Below are positions 18,360 to 27,542 of a DNA stretch of 58,882 nucleotides, in pieces; position 1 is the first letter of the stretch; each line of letters opens with the position of its first letter. The stretch covers positions 1 to 58,882 of the forward strand of contig CAILVI010000346.1 of assembly GCA_903837595.1 (NCBI GenBank), read 5' to 3'. Position numbers and translations under genes: made by a program. The notes below the pieces were generated by a model. It ran no database searches. It was not told the origin of the DNA and was given only the letters and a program-made list of their open reading frames with translations. The DNA comes from an uncultured Thiodictyon sp. Its GTDB lineage: Bacteria; Pseudomonadota; Gammaproteobacteria; Chromatiales; Chromatiaceae.

Positions 18360-18983
18360 TCAACCTGGCTCCTCGCCCCAGCGCTGCCCGAGTTGGTGAT
18401 CTATCTGGAGGTGGTCCAGCACGCGGGCGACCATGAAGTCGATGATCTCCTCGATGCCGGTGGGATTGAAATAGAAGCCCGGGTTGGCGGGCATGATGAC
18501 GGCACCGGCGCGGGCGAGCTTGAGCATATTCTCCAGATGGATGACCGAGAACGGCGTCTCGCGCACGACCAGGATGAGCTTGCGCCCCTCCTTGATGGTG
18601 ACATCCGCCGCACGGTCGATCAGGTCGGTGGAGAGCCCGACGGCGATCTTCGCCAGGGTCCCGGTGGTGCAGGGGCAGACGACCATGGCGTCCGGCGGGT
18701 TGCTGCCGCTGGCCACCGGGGCGGTCCACTCCTGGCGGCCGAAGACGCGCAGCTGACCGGGTTGGGCACTGAAGCGGTCGGTGAAAAAGGCCTCGGCCTC
18801 GCGCGGACGGGTGGGTACGCTGAGCCCGGCCTCCATCTGCAAGACCATCTGACCGGCCTGGGAGACCAGCAGATAGACCCGGCTTCCCGCGCGCACCAGG
18901 CACTCCAGCAGACGCAGTCCGTATTGGGACCCCGAGGCGCCGGTGATGGCGACGGTGATGGTCTGGGGCCAGTGTTCAGGCAA
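18360..18983 (-). CDS. ubiX: Flavin prenyltransferase UbiX
   Basis: A 207-residue protein of the UbiX/Pad1 family, which attaches dimethylallyl phosphate to FMN to make the prenylated cofactor used by UbiD in ubiquinone synthesis. The features seen are the N-terminal ITVAITGASGSQYGLRLLE, the SGSNPPDAMVVCPCTTGTL stretch, and ETPFSVIHLENMLKLARAGA followed by PANPGFYF. The length is normal. In many gammaproteobacteria ubiX lies directly next to mpl; here the two are separated by a broken ATPase gene on the same strand. Confidence 0.95.
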   Translation of the reverse strand: MPEHWPQTITVAITGASGSQYGLRLLECLVRAGSRVYLLVSQAGQMVLQMEAGLSVPTRPREAEAFFTDRFSAQPGQLRVFGRQEWTAPVASGSNPPDAMVVCPCTTGTLAKIAVGLSTDLIDRAADVTIKEGRKLILVVRETPFSVIHLENMLKLARAGAVIMPANPGFYFNPTGIEEIIDFMVARVLDHLQIDHQLGQRWGEEPG

Positions 18984-19065
18984 TCGTCTCCCCTCCGCAA
19001 AGTTGTAGGATAGTATTGACCAGCGCCTTGAGTTCCGGGCAGGCTTGAATAGCGCTCATCAGGCT

Positions 19066-19545
19066 TCAACGATGAATGCGATGCGCATCAACGCCCCCCA
19101 TCTTTCCCATCCGCCAGAGTTGATCCAAAGTGTACTCGTCCAGCCAGGCATCAAGGTCAAGGCTGTCTGCCCAGGTGGCGGACGCGGCTCCATCCTCTGC
19201 CATGTCGATGATGAGAAGCTCTTCGGGTTTGAGGAAGCGAACGAGCCGGTCCGAATGGGTGGCAACCACCACCGGGGCGCGCTGCGACGCCTCACGCAGC
19301 AGGTCGGCCAGCAGACTGAGCATCTCCGGGTGCAGGCTGACCTCCGGCTCGCCGATCATGCAGATCGCTGGCAGACCAGGGCTTTGCAGCAAGGTGGCCA
19401 GCCACAGGAAGCGCAACGTCCCTTCGGAGAGTTGGTGGGTGTAGAGTGGGCGGCTGAAGGCGCGATCACGCCACGTCATCGCCAGGGTTCCGGCAGCGAC
19501 CGGCGGGAAGTTTAATCCTTCAAAGGTTGGGAATGCGGCACGCAT
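19066..19545 (-). CDS. AAA ATPase, C-terminal half (split gene)
   Basis: A 159-codon ORF encodes the second half of an AAA_21/SMC-like ATPase. It has the signature LSEGTLRFLWLATLL, a Walker B-like CMIGEPEVSLHPEM and the H-loop VVVATHSDRLVRFL. The Walker A half is the preceding ORF, whose TAA stop shares one base with this ATG (TAATG). In intact relatives both lie in one chain with more residues between them, so a deletion with a frame change probably broke the gene. Translational coupling could still make both halves, but the Walker B has Gly where Asp is usual, which argues for decay. Confidence 0.7.
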   Translation of the reverse strand: MRAAFPTFEGLNFPPVAAGTLAMTWRDRAFSRPLYTHQLSEGTLRFLWLATLLQSPGLPAICMIGEPEVSLHPEMLSLLADLLREASQRAPVVVATHSDRLVRFLKPEELLIIDMAEDGAASATWADSLDLDAWLDEYTLDQLWRMGKMGGVDAHRIHR

Positions 19546-19919
19546 TAGTTATATATGGAGGAAACCAGTCCGTCCGGTTCCTCTTGGTAAAGGCGCTCTT
19601 TTTCGATGATGTAGGCGGTTCCAGTCGGCTGAAGCGCCAACGAATAATCCAGCACGGTACTGGCGTCCTGCTCCATTCGAGTTCCGAGCACAAGGTGCTT
19701 GGCGCGATCGATCGTCGTCACGGTTGCAAGGCCGCCCATCTCGCCGAGTCGCTCCCTAAGCCTGCCGGAAGCGGAAGACGACAGGAGCGAAATCCCATCC
19801 AGGACCGAGGACTTCCCGACGCCGTTGACGCCGAGCAGGACCGTCAATGGACGCAACTCGACGTCTAGGTCGATGAGGCGCCGGAAGCGCTTAATCGTCA
19901 AATGAGTGAACCTGGACAT
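19545..19919 (-). CDS. AAA ATPase, N-terminal Walker A half (split gene)
   Basis: A 124-codon ORF: MSRFTHLTIKRFRRL start, then LLGVNGVGKSSVLDGI (Walker A, ~30-45) and a stretch that ends with IEKERLYQEEPDG. This is the first half of an AAA_21 ATPase of the kind common in OLD-like and abortive-infection proteins. It ends where the C-terminal half begins in another frame. It lies 60 bp downstream of mpl on the same strand. With 124 + 159 residues the pair is shorter than the typical ~370 of the family, so material is missing from the middle. Confidence 0.7.
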   Translation of the reverse strand: MSRFTHLTIKRFRRLIDLDVELRPLTVLLGVNGVGKSSVLDGISLLSSSASGRLRERLGEMGGLATVTTIDRAKHLVLGTRMEQDASTVLDYSLALQPTGTAYIIEKERLYQEEPDGLVSSIYN

Positions 19920-19978
19920 GATGTTGTTTGCCGTTGCCGCGCGATGATTGCCTGAGGATGCGGTTCGTCGTCACCGCT

Positions 19979-21364
19979 TCAAGCGCAGTGAACCGCCGAC
20001 ACCTTGATGGCATCCAATAGCTTCTGATGAATCCCCCCAAACCCGCCATTGCTCATGACCAGCACCTGATCGCCCGGAACGGCCGCGGCCGCCACCCGCG
20101 CGACAATGCCATCCACCGAATCGAAGACGGCTGCCCGCTCACCCAGTCCGGCGAAGACCGCTGCCGCGTCCCATCCCAAATCCGGTGGAGCATGGACATA
20201 GATCAGATCGGCGTCCGCCAGCGAAGCAGCCAGCTCGGCGTTGTGGATGCCAAGGCGCATGGTGTTGGAACGCGGCTCCAGGACGGCCAGGATGCGGGCG
20301 GGACCCACCTGGCGGCGTAACCCCTGAAGCGTCGTGGCGATGGCCGTGGGGTGGTGGGCAAAATCATCATAGACCCGCACGCCTTGTGCCTCGCCGCGCA
20401 GTTCCATGCGGCGCTTGACCCCCTTGAAGCGAGACAGCGCCTCGATGCCAACGGCGACCGGGACACCGGCATGGCGGGCGGCGGCGAGCACCGCAAGCGC
20501 GTTGTTGACGTTGTGCAGGCCGGTCTGGCCCCAGTGGACATCGCCTTGCGGGATGCCGTCGAGCAGGACCTCGAAGCGGGAGCCATCCGGTTGCGTGAGC
20601 CGCGCGTTCCAGCCCGCAGAGGCCGCGGCAGCCGCAACCCCGAAGACCTCCCGCGGCGTCCAGCAACCCATCGCCAGGACCTGATCCAGGGCGGGATCGG
20701 CCGCCGGATGGATGATCAGCCCGCTGCCGGGCACGGTGCGCACCAGGTGGTGGAACTGGCGCTGGATCTGGGCCAGGTCGTCAAAGATGTCGGCGTGGTC
20801 AAACTCCAGGTTGTTCAGGATCAGGGTACGCGGGCCGTAATGGACGAACTTGGAGCGCTTGTCGAAAAAGGCGGTGTCGTACTCGTCCGCCTCCACGACA
20901 AAGAACGGGGCGGAGCCCAGCCGCGCCGAGACCCCAAAGTCCAGCGGCACACCGCCGATCAGGAAACCGGGGTCGAGCCCGGCGTCGGCCAGCACCCAGG
21001 CGAGCATGCTGGCGGTGGTGGTCTTGCCGTGGGTACCGGCCACGGCCAGCACCCAACGGCCCGGCAGCAGATTGGCCTTGAGCCACTCGGGTCCGGAGCA
21101 ATAGGGCAGCCCATGATCGAGCATGTATTCAACCGCGGGGGTGCCGCGGCGCATGGTGTTGCCGACCACCACCACGTCCGGGGCTGGGTCCAGGTGCGCC
21201 GCGTCATAGCCCTCCATGAGGGTGATACCCGCGGCCGCGAGCTGGGTGCTCATGGGCGGATAGACCTGGGCATCGGAGCCGGTGACGCGATGGCCCAGGG
21301 CGCGCGCGAGTTGCGCGATCCCGCCCATGAAGGTGCCGCAAATTCCGAGGATGTGCAGATGCAT
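19979..21364 (-). CDS. mpl: Murein tripeptide ligase Mpl
   Basis: A 461-residue Mur ligase that joins recycled L-Ala-gamma-D-Glu-meso-DAP tripeptide to UDP-MurNAc. The sequence starts MHLHILGICGTFMGG, has the ATP loop AVAGTHGKTTTASML at ~110-125, EADEYDTAFFDKRSKF, the HNVNNALAVLAA motif, and the C-terminal domain DDFAHHPTAI and LEPRSNTMRLG. The length and start fit Mpl rather than MurC. The position near ubiX is as in other gammaproteobacteria. Confidence 0.96.
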   Translation of the reverse strand: MHLHILGICGTFMGGIAQLARALGHRVTGSDAQVYPPMSTQLAAAGITLMEGYDAAHLDPAPDVVVVGNTMRRGTPAVEYMLDHGLPYCSGPEWLKANLLPGRWVLAVAGTHGKTTTASMLAWVLADAGLDPGFLIGGVPLDFGVSARLGSAPFFVVEADEYDTAFFDKRSKFVHYGPRTLILNNLEFDHADIFDDLAQIQRQFHHLVRTVPGSGLIIHPAADPALDQVLAMGCWTPREVFGVAAAAASAGWNARLTQPDGSRFEVLLDGIPQGDVHWGQTGLHNVNNALAVLAAARHAGVPVAVGIEALSRFKGVKRRMELRGEAQGVRVYDDFAHHPTAIATTLQGLRRQVGPARILAVLEPRSNTMRLGIHNAELAASLADADLIYVHAPPDLGWDAAAVFAGLGERAAVFDSVDGIVARVAAAAVPGDQVLVMSNGGFGGIHQKLLDAIKVSAVHCA

Positions 21365-21428
21365 GTGGACCTGGTGAGGATGAATCCGGAGTGAGTAGAT
21401 GAATGGACTTCTGCCGCCCGCCGCGGCC

Positions 21429-21932
21429 TCAGCCGGCGCCGACCATGGCCGCGATCAACTCCATGACCAACAAGGCCACGACCACGCCCTGGGCCAGGGT
21501 GACGCCGAAGGTATGACGCAGGATGTGCCCGATGACCACCAGATTCCAGACATACAATGCGAACAGCATAAAGGCATTCAGGGCGGCGGCATCGGACTCC
21601 ACGCCGTCGGCGCGGCTCAAGACGATGGGCCCCCAGGCGAGCAGACCGAGCACGGCGCCGCTGCCGAGCAGGGCCGTCGCGCTCTGGGTGAAGCGCCCCA
21701 GGTGTCCGGCGATCTTCAGCGCGGCGAAGAGCAACCCCAGCTGAAAGGCCAGCTCGGCGATCCCCTGGGCCAGACTGGACCCGAAGCCCAGTCCGAACGC
21801 CAGGCCCACCGGCACCCCGACGACGAGGTTGGCAGCCAGCCCGATCCAGAACAGGATGTCGGCAGCGGGCAGGTCCTGAGGCGCCCGGCGCAGCAGGCAG
21901 AGTTCGACAAAGAAGCGGATCAATGCCTGCAC
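21429..21932 (-). CDS. Uncharacterised membrane protein
   Basis: A 167-residue protein with about four to five hydrophobic segments, including ILFWIGLAANLVVGVPVG, AELAFQLGLLFAALKIAG, GSGAVLGLLAWGPIVL and FMLFALYVWNLVVIGHIL. The GTG at 21932 is preceded by an AGGA site; an upstream GTG at 22001 would add 23 residues that look non-membrane and unlikely. It sits 64 bp upstream of mpl on the same strand and may be co-transcribed with it. No function can be assigned. Confidence 0.7.
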   Translation of the reverse strand: MQALIRFFVELCLLRRAPQDLPAADILFWIGLAANLVVGVPVGLAFGLGFGSSLAQGIAELAFQLGLLFAALKIAGHLGRFTQSATALLGSGAVLGLLAWGPIVLSRADGVESDAAALNAFMLFALYVWNLVVIGHILRHTFGVTLAQGVVVALLVMELIAAMVGAG

Positions 21933-22304
21933 TGGGGTATCCTGCGGCGAATCGGGCCCGTCATGATATACCGACCCGCGCCTGACTTGCTGAAAGCGCA
22001 CTTGGCGGGGTGCACCCGGACGCGCCAGCCCGGATAGCTCACACCAAGGCTAAGCGCGTCCAGAGTGGGCCGTGTCGTTTTTGTGCTAGACGTCTCCCCC
22101 GGTCGGCCACCGTCAGTCGGCCACCGTCGGTGCGTACTTTGCCCTTGCACAGCCCCGTCCTTCGATGCTAGGTTTCCCCTGACACCAACCGCCGTGACCG
22201 CCGTGCGGTTGGATTTCTTATACCACTTTTTTCGCGGGGGCACTGAGGTGTTGGCCTGGCCAATCTCGGCATGTGCCCGGGACGGCGACATTGGAGCAAA
22301 CTTG
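21933..22304. other. Intergenic region, divergent promoters expected
   Basis: About 370 bp separate the membrane-protein gene from the divergent amidohydrolase gene. I see a short direct repeat around 22102-22129 (gtcggccaccgt twice) but no convincing gene, terminator or paired promoter boxes. Confidence 0.4.
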
Positions 22305-24131
22305 ATGCAGCGCACATCCATCGCCGCCACCTTTTTTGTCGGCAGCCTATTCGGGGCGCCGCCCCTCCTCGCCCAGGAAGTCGCCGACACGATCTACTCC
22401 GGCGGGGACATTATCACCGTCAACGAGCTTCAGCCGCAGGCGGAAGCAATTGCAGTCAAGGACGGCCTTATTCTCGCAGTCGGGTATCGCGACGAAGTCA
22501 TGCAGTGTAAGGGTGCGAGCACTCAGGTCGTCGACTTGGGAGGCAACACGCTGGTGCCCGGTTTCATCGACCCGCATGGCCATGTGTTCAATACCGGCAT
22601 TCAGGCGATCTCTGCCAATCTTTTGCCGCGCCCGGACGGTGGGGTGAATGACATCGCCGAATTGCAGTCAGCGCTCAAGTCGTGGGCCCAGCAGAACCAG
22701 AAACTCACCGGCCAATATGGCTGGATTGTTGGTTTTGGCTATGACGATGCACAACTCAAGGAGCAGCGTCACCCAACGCGGGACGATCTGGACCAGGTAT
22801 CGACCGAGTTGCCAGTGGTGATCGTGCACCAGTCCGGTCATCTGGGGGCGATGAACAGCAAAGCCCTGGAGATCCTTGGTCTCAACGCAGGCACGGAAAA
22901 TCCTCCCGGCGGAGTCATTCGGCGTCGGGAAGGCAGCCAGGACCCTGACGGCGTACTTGAAGAAAATGCCTTTTTTGCGCAGCTCTTCGGCCTGATGAGC
23001 AAACTCAGCCCTGATGCCAACCAGGCACTATTCGCATCCGGCGTCCATCTCTACAAGAGTTTCGGCTATACCACGGCACAGGAAGGCAAAGGCTCGCTCG
23101 ACTCGGTCGCCACGATGGAAGCGGTGGCCAACAGTGGAAAACTGGACATTGATGTAGTGGCCTATCCAGACATTACCGTGGGCGTCGAGGCAATGAAGGC
23201 GCCCTGGCTGTCACGCACCTACTCAGGGCACTTCCGACTCGGTGGTATCAAGCTCACGCTCGACGGTTCGCCGCAGGGCAAGACGGCATGGCTGACCCAG
23301 CCTTATTACAAAGTCCCGGCCGGACAGAAGCCGGACTATCAAGGCTACTCGGCATTCAGTGACGACCAGGTTAACGGCTTCGTTGATCAAGCGTTCAAGA
23401 ACAACTGGCAAGTTCTGGCGCATGTGAATGGCGATGCGGCCATCGATCAATACATCAGCGCCGTGCGTGCCGCCGAACAACGATACGGCATGGCTGATCG
23501 TCGCCCGGTCGCCATCCATGCTCAAACGGCACGCCTGGATCAGGTCGAGGCGTTCAAGGCGCTGGGCATTATTCCATCCTTCTTTCCGATGCACACCTAC
23601 TACTGGGGCGACTGGCATCGCGACTCGGTGCTCGGCCCTGAGCGTGCGGTCAACATCTCACCGACCGGCTGGGCCATCGCGCGGGGCATAATTTTCACCT
23701 CGCACCACGACGCACCGGTGGCGATGCCGGATCCGATGCGCGTGCTCTCAGCCACGGTCACCCGCGTGACGCGTAGCGGCCAGGTGCTGGGGCCGGAACA
23801 TCGCACGTCGCCGCTGGTGGCGTTGAAGGCGCATACCCTCTGGTCGGCGTATCAACATTTCGAGGAAAAGTCGAAGGGTTCCCTTGAGGTTGGCAAGCTC
23901 GCGGACTTCGCGGTGCTCGATGGGAATCCGCTCACCATAGACCCGATGAAGATCGCCGACATCAAGGTGATCGAAACCATCAAGGAAGGCAAGACGGTTT
24001 ACCGCCGCGAGGCCGCGCCGGCAACGGTGGGATCGGTTGCGAGCTGCGCCGAATCGAACGCTTGTTTTCTGGTCGCAAGCCGGGCGCTTGGCCGCGCCGG
24101 CGTGATTCATACTCACGATCACGAGGAATGA
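22305..24131 (+). CDS. Periplasmic amidohydrolase (Amidohydro_3, YtcJ-like)
   Basis: The ATG at 22305 follows a GGAG site and opens a signal peptide with a cut near LLAQ-EV; the longer open frame upstream is non-coding. The 608-residue product has the amidohydrolase pattern: an N-terminal beta-sandwich, LVPGFIDPHGHVFN with the HxH-type metal site, AHVNGDAAID, AIHAQTAR and the late SHHDAPVAMPDP Asp-containing strand, ending with KGSLEVGKLADFAVLDGNPL. The family hydrolyses amide or related bonds with metal help; substrate unknown. A distant paralogue lies 490 bp downstream. Confidence 0.88.
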   Translation: MQRTSIAATFFVGSLFGAPPLLAQEVADTIYSGGDIITVNELQPQAEAIAVKDGLILAVGYRDEVMQCKGASTQVVDLGGNTLVPGFIDPHGHVFNTGIQAISANLLPRPDGGVNDIAELQSALKSWAQQNQKLTGQYGWIVGFGYDDAQLKEQRHPTRDDLDQVSTELPVVIVHQSGHLGAMNSKALEILGLNAGTENPPGGVIRRREGSQDPDGVLEENAFFAQLFGLMSKLSPDANQALFASGVHLYKSFGYTTAQEGKGSLDSVATMEAVANSGKLDIDVVAYPDITVGVEAMKAPWLSRTYSGHFRLGGIKLTLDGSPQGKTAWLTQPYYKVPAGQKPDYQGYSAFSDDQVNGFVDQAFKNNWQVLAHVNGDAAIDQYISAVRAAEQRYGMADRRPVAIHAQTARLDQVEAFKALGIIPSFFPMHTYYWGDWHRDSVLGPERAVNISPTGWAIARGIIFTSHHDAPVAMPDPMRVLSATVTRVTRSGQVLGPEHRTSPLVALKAHTLWSAYQHFEEKSKGSLEVGKLADFAVLDGNPLTIDPMKIADIKVIETIKEGKTVYRREAAPATVGSVASCAESNACFLVASRALGRAGVIHTHDHEE

Positions 24132-24246
24132 CCGCTGGCAGCGACGCCGGCTCCGCCGTCCAGAAACACCTCTGGGAGGCGGAGACGCAACGTCCGCTTC
24201 CTGCGGGCGCGACCGTCAGCTCTCAGACAACGGAAGACTTCTCGCA

Positions 24247-24594
24247 ATGAGATTGCAGGGGCAATTGATGTACGCGCCGGGCAATGAATACCTGGCCAAA
24301 TTGGACCTTGACCAGGGTGAATTTCCTGCGCTTGCGGCGGCGCTAGCAAGATCCAGTGACGCAACCCCTAAGGATCAGTGGGCAAAGGGTGGCACAGCAC
24401 CCATGTTGGTTCTTACCTGCTTGCTTGACCGCGTTGCAGTGCCTGAAAGTGCGCTGGTTATTGCAAAGAATCGGCCAAAGACTTGGCTCGTTGGTATGCC
24501 GGGATGCGGCCACAATATGTTGAATGAGCGTGGCGACGACCTCAGGCGCTTGATCGTAGAGTTCATCAACAAGACTCAATCCGGCTCCAAATGA
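24247..24594 (+). pseudogene. Alpha/beta-hydrolase C-terminal remnant
   Basis: A 115-codon ORF whose second half matches the end of an alpha/beta hydrolase: APMLVLTCLLDRVAVP carries the acid residue, GMPGCGHNMLNE the catalytic His, and LRRLIVEFI the last helix. The nucleophile elbow (GxSxG) and the first half of the fold are missing, and the preceding 115 bp show no continuation. It is therefore probably a truncated gene. It lies between two amidohydrolase genes on the same strand, where an intact esterase may once have formed a catabolic set. Confidence 0.6.
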
Positions 24595-24621
24595 CTGGGT
24601 AAATCTCAATAGGCGCCAATC

Positions 24622-26388
24622 ATGAAACGATCCTTGAAGCTGACAAAGAGCGTGGTTATCGGCGCATTGCTTGCCTTGGCGGTGGCGACCCAAGCCACAG
24701 CGCAAGAGCAGCCTGGCGCGATCACCGTCTTCATTGCAAAGAAGATCGTCACGATGGACCCCACACGCCCGACCGCGACTGCCGTGGCGATCCGGGGCCA
24801 GGAGATTCTGAGCGTGGGCTCGCTCGCCGATCTGCAGCCCTGGTTGAAGGCAAACCCGCACCGCATCGACACCCAATTCAAGGACAAGGTGCTGCTGCCT
24901 GGCCTGATCGACCCGCATTTGCACCCCCTCCTGGGCGCGATCGCCTTCCAGACCGTCTGGATCACCCCGGAGCCCTGGAACGTGATGGGCCAGAGGACAC
25001 CGGCTACCCTTGGGCAGGAGGCCTACCTGAAGGCGCTCAAGACCGCGTTTGCCGCCCGTCAGAAAGACGCCCCGATCTTCATGACCTGGGGTTTCAGCGC
25101 CGACTCGCATGGTGAGCTCTCAGGCGAGGTGCTGGACAGCATCTCCAAGGAGGTGCCCATCCTCGTGCTGCAGCGTTCCATGCACGAGATCTACATCAAT
25201 ACCCCGATGCTGGCTTTTCTGAAGGCCAAGGGACTGGACCCGGACAAGTACAAGGATCACCCGCAGATCGATTGGAAGACAAACCACTTCTGGGAGGACG
25301 GCATGTTCAGCGTGGCCCTCCCCTATATGGCCGGCATCCTGCTCGACCCCGCGGCCGCCGATCCGGGCTATCTGAAGACGCGCGACTACCTGACCTACAA
25401 TGGGGTCACGACGGTCGCCGACATGAACACGGGCGGCACCAACTACGATTTGGAAATGGCGTCGCTCAAGCGCAATTTTGACACGCCCGACTCGCCGGTG
25501 CGGGTGCGCCTGACTCCCGACGTGATGAAGCTGGCCACCGCCTTGAAGGGCCCTGAGGCGGCGATGAACTTGGTCGGCCAGCTGAAGGCCCAGAACACCC
25601 GCCACCTGGTCTTCAACAATGGCATCAAGCTGTTTGCCGATGGAGCCATGTTCTCGCAGGCCATGCAGATCGGCGATCCGGGCTATATCGACGGCCATCA
25701 CGGGGAGTGGATCAGCCAACCCGGTCCGTTCGCGGAATTCGCCCGCAGCTACTGGGATGCGGGTTACCAGATCCATGTCCACACCAATGGCGACGGTGGT
25801 GCCAAGATGGTGCTGGACACCCTGCAAGCGTTGCTGGACGCGAAGCCACGCGCCGATCACCGCTTCACCATCGAACACTACGGTTACGCTGACGACGGCA
25901 CCTCGCGCCGGATTGCCAAGCTGGGCGCCCGGGTCTCGGCCAACCCCTTCTATCTCTATGACCTGGGCGACCGCTACGCAGCCAACGGACTGGGCACCGA
26001 TCGCGCCGCCCGCATTGCGCCACTGGGCGGTCTGGTGAGGCGCAATGTGCCGGTCGGGCTGCACTCCGACTTCCCGATGGCGCCCGCCGAGCCGCTGTTC
26101 CTGGCCTGGACCGCCGCCTCGCGGAAAACAATGTCAGGAAAGGTGTTTTCCCCCGACGAGCGGCTGACACTGGATCAGGCCATTCGCGCCATCACCATCG
26201 ACGCCGCCTACTTGATCGGCATGGAAACCGAACTGGGCAGTATCGAAGCCGGCAAGCTGGCCGACTTTGCCGTACTCGACAAAGACCCCTATGAAGTGGG
26301 CGTGAAAGGCCTGCGTGGCATCAAGGTTTGGGGCACGGTATTCGAGGGTCAGGCGCATCCAGCCAAGCGCATCGCAGCGCACCAATGA
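24622..26388 (+). CDS. Periplasmic amidohydrolase (Amidohydro_3), second copy
   Basis: A 588-residue exported enzyme with a clear signal peptide (KRSLKLTKSVVIGALLALAV, cut near ATAQ-EQ). Metal and catalytic elements are LLPGLIDPHLHPLLG, HVHTNGDGGAKM, FTIEHYGYAD and GLHSDFPMAPAEP, with the typical GSIEAGKLADFAVLDKDPYEV at the end. It shares family with the gene at 22305 but the two are well diverged, so they are not a recent duplication. The pair probably acts on an imported aromatic or amide compound; no transporter is adjacent. Confidence 0.9.
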   Translation: MKRSLKLTKSVVIGALLALAVATQATAQEQPGAITVFIAKKIVTMDPTRPTATAVAIRGQEILSVGSLADLQPWLKANPHRIDTQFKDKVLLPGLIDPHLHPLLGAIAFQTVWITPEPWNVMGQRTPATLGQEAYLKALKTAFAARQKDAPIFMTWGFSADSHGELSGEVLDSISKEVPILVLQRSMHEIYINTPMLAFLKAKGLDPDKYKDHPQIDWKTNHFWEDGMFSVALPYMAGILLDPAAADPGYLKTRDYLTYNGVTTVADMNTGGTNYDLEMASLKRNFDTPDSPVRVRLTPDVMKLATALKGPEAAMNLVGQLKAQNTRHLVFNNGIKLFADGAMFSQAMQIGDPGYIDGHHGEWISQPGPFAEFARSYWDAGYQIHVHTNGDGGAKMVLDTLQALLDAKPRADHRFTIEHYGYADDGTSRRIAKLGARVSANPFYLYDLGDRYAANGLGTDRAARIAPLGGLVRRNVPVGLHSDFPMAPAEPLFLAWTAASRKTMSGKVFSPDERLTLDQAIRAITIDAAYLIGMETELGSIEAGKLADFAVLDKDPYEVGVKGLRGIKVWGTVFEGQAHPAKRIAAHQ

Positions 26389-26396
26389 TGTTCTAG

Positions 26397-27443
26397 TTAC
26401 TCGCCGCCGTGAAACGCGGCATCCTCCAGCAACACCCCATCCCGGTTGATGATCGTGGTCGGGACAAAGCGTACCCGAAGTTCCACGGGTCTGCGACCGG
26501 GATGGGCGGGCAAGGTCGCCTCCATGGCCGCCACCTGTGCCGCAGACGGCGGGCTCGGGCCACGGACCACCGCGCGTATGATGCTGCGCCCACGCTCCGC
26601 CTCATCGAATCGCACCTCCACTAAATGGCTGCCCGGGGAATTATCGAATTCCCGTTGCAGGGTCGATTGAACGCCCGACTCATAGATACGCCGGGTCAGA
26701 GCCTCATGCAGACTATCGGTCAATACCACGGCCAGCACGCCCAGGATCAGGATGCTCACGGCATTACTCTTGAAAAATACCAGGAAGGAAATGCCCTTGG
26801 TCCTGCTGACTCGTCGAAAACCCGCAGACCAGAATACGACCGAGGAGGCGAACTGGATGGCGACGATATTGGTGAATGTCAGCAGAAAGGCGCCGGAGGC
26901 CGCATCGACCTCTCCCCGGGCCAACAGGATCGACGCCGCGGCCAGGGGTGGCACCAAGGCCGTGGCGATGGCGACGCCGACGAGCGCAACACTCAACCGG
27001 GGTGAGACGGTCGCGTAGGCGCCGGCCGCGCCTCCTGCCAACGCCACCACCAAGTCCGCCAGGTTAGGCGCGGTGCGGGCCATGATCTCCTGGGAGACCG
27101 GAACATCCGAATGGATAGTACCGATGATCAGGCCCGTCGCCATCACCACCAAGGCGCCGGCAACGAGCGTCCCCAGACCGCGCAGCAGCAATTTCATGTC
27201 GCTGTCGACCAGCGCCAACGAGATGCCGGTGATGGGTCCGAGCAGCATGGCGATGATCATGGCGCCGATGATCACCGCCGGACTGTTGGCAAAAAGTCCA
27301 TAGCTGGCAATGGTTGCGGCCAGGATATTCATGAGCAGGTAGGCGATGCTCAATTCGGCGCCGCGGCGGATACCCGCGCGGACCCGTTCCCGGTGTTGGT
27401 GCTGGTCTTGTGAATCGTCAGTGATAGCTGTCATAGCTGTCAT
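26397..27443 (-). CDS. DUF389 membrane protein
   Basis: A ~348-residue DUF389 (TIGR00341-like) protein with six or more membrane helices; the typical core is AYLLMNILAATIASYGLFANSPAVIIGAMIIAMLLGPI (split over residues ~37-75) and a later ATALVPPLAAASI. A cytoplasmic domain with beta strands follows. The ATG at 27443 fits family N-termini; a GTG at 27539 next to the orn stop would add 32 Ser/Arg-rich residues. The gene follows orn on the same strand. Its end lies eight bases from the convergent amidohydrolase stop. Function in the family is unknown. Confidence 0.85.
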   Translation of the reverse strand: MTAMTAITDDSQDQHQHRERVRAGIRRGAELSIAYLLMNILAATIASYGLFANSPAVIIGAMIIAMLLGPITGISLALVDSDMKLLLRGLGTLVAGALVVMATGLIIGTIHSDVPVSQEIMARTAPNLADLVVALAGGAAGAYATVSPRLSVALVGVAIATALVPPLAAASILLARGEVDAASGAFLLTFTNIVAIQFASSVVFWSAGFRRVSRTKGISFLVFFKSNAVSILILGVLAVVLTDSLHEALTRRIYESGVQSTLQREFDNSPGSHLVEVRFDEAERGRSIIRAVVRGPSPPSAAQVAAMEATLPAHPGRRPVELRVRFVPTTIINRDGVLLEDAAFHGGE

Positions 27444-27542
27444 TGTTGCTGTCGATAAGCGTGCGATCACCGACCGGCTTTGGATCAGAACCAGCCTCGA
27501 TCGGGAAGAGAAAAACGACGAATCCCATGTTATGGGCACGGC

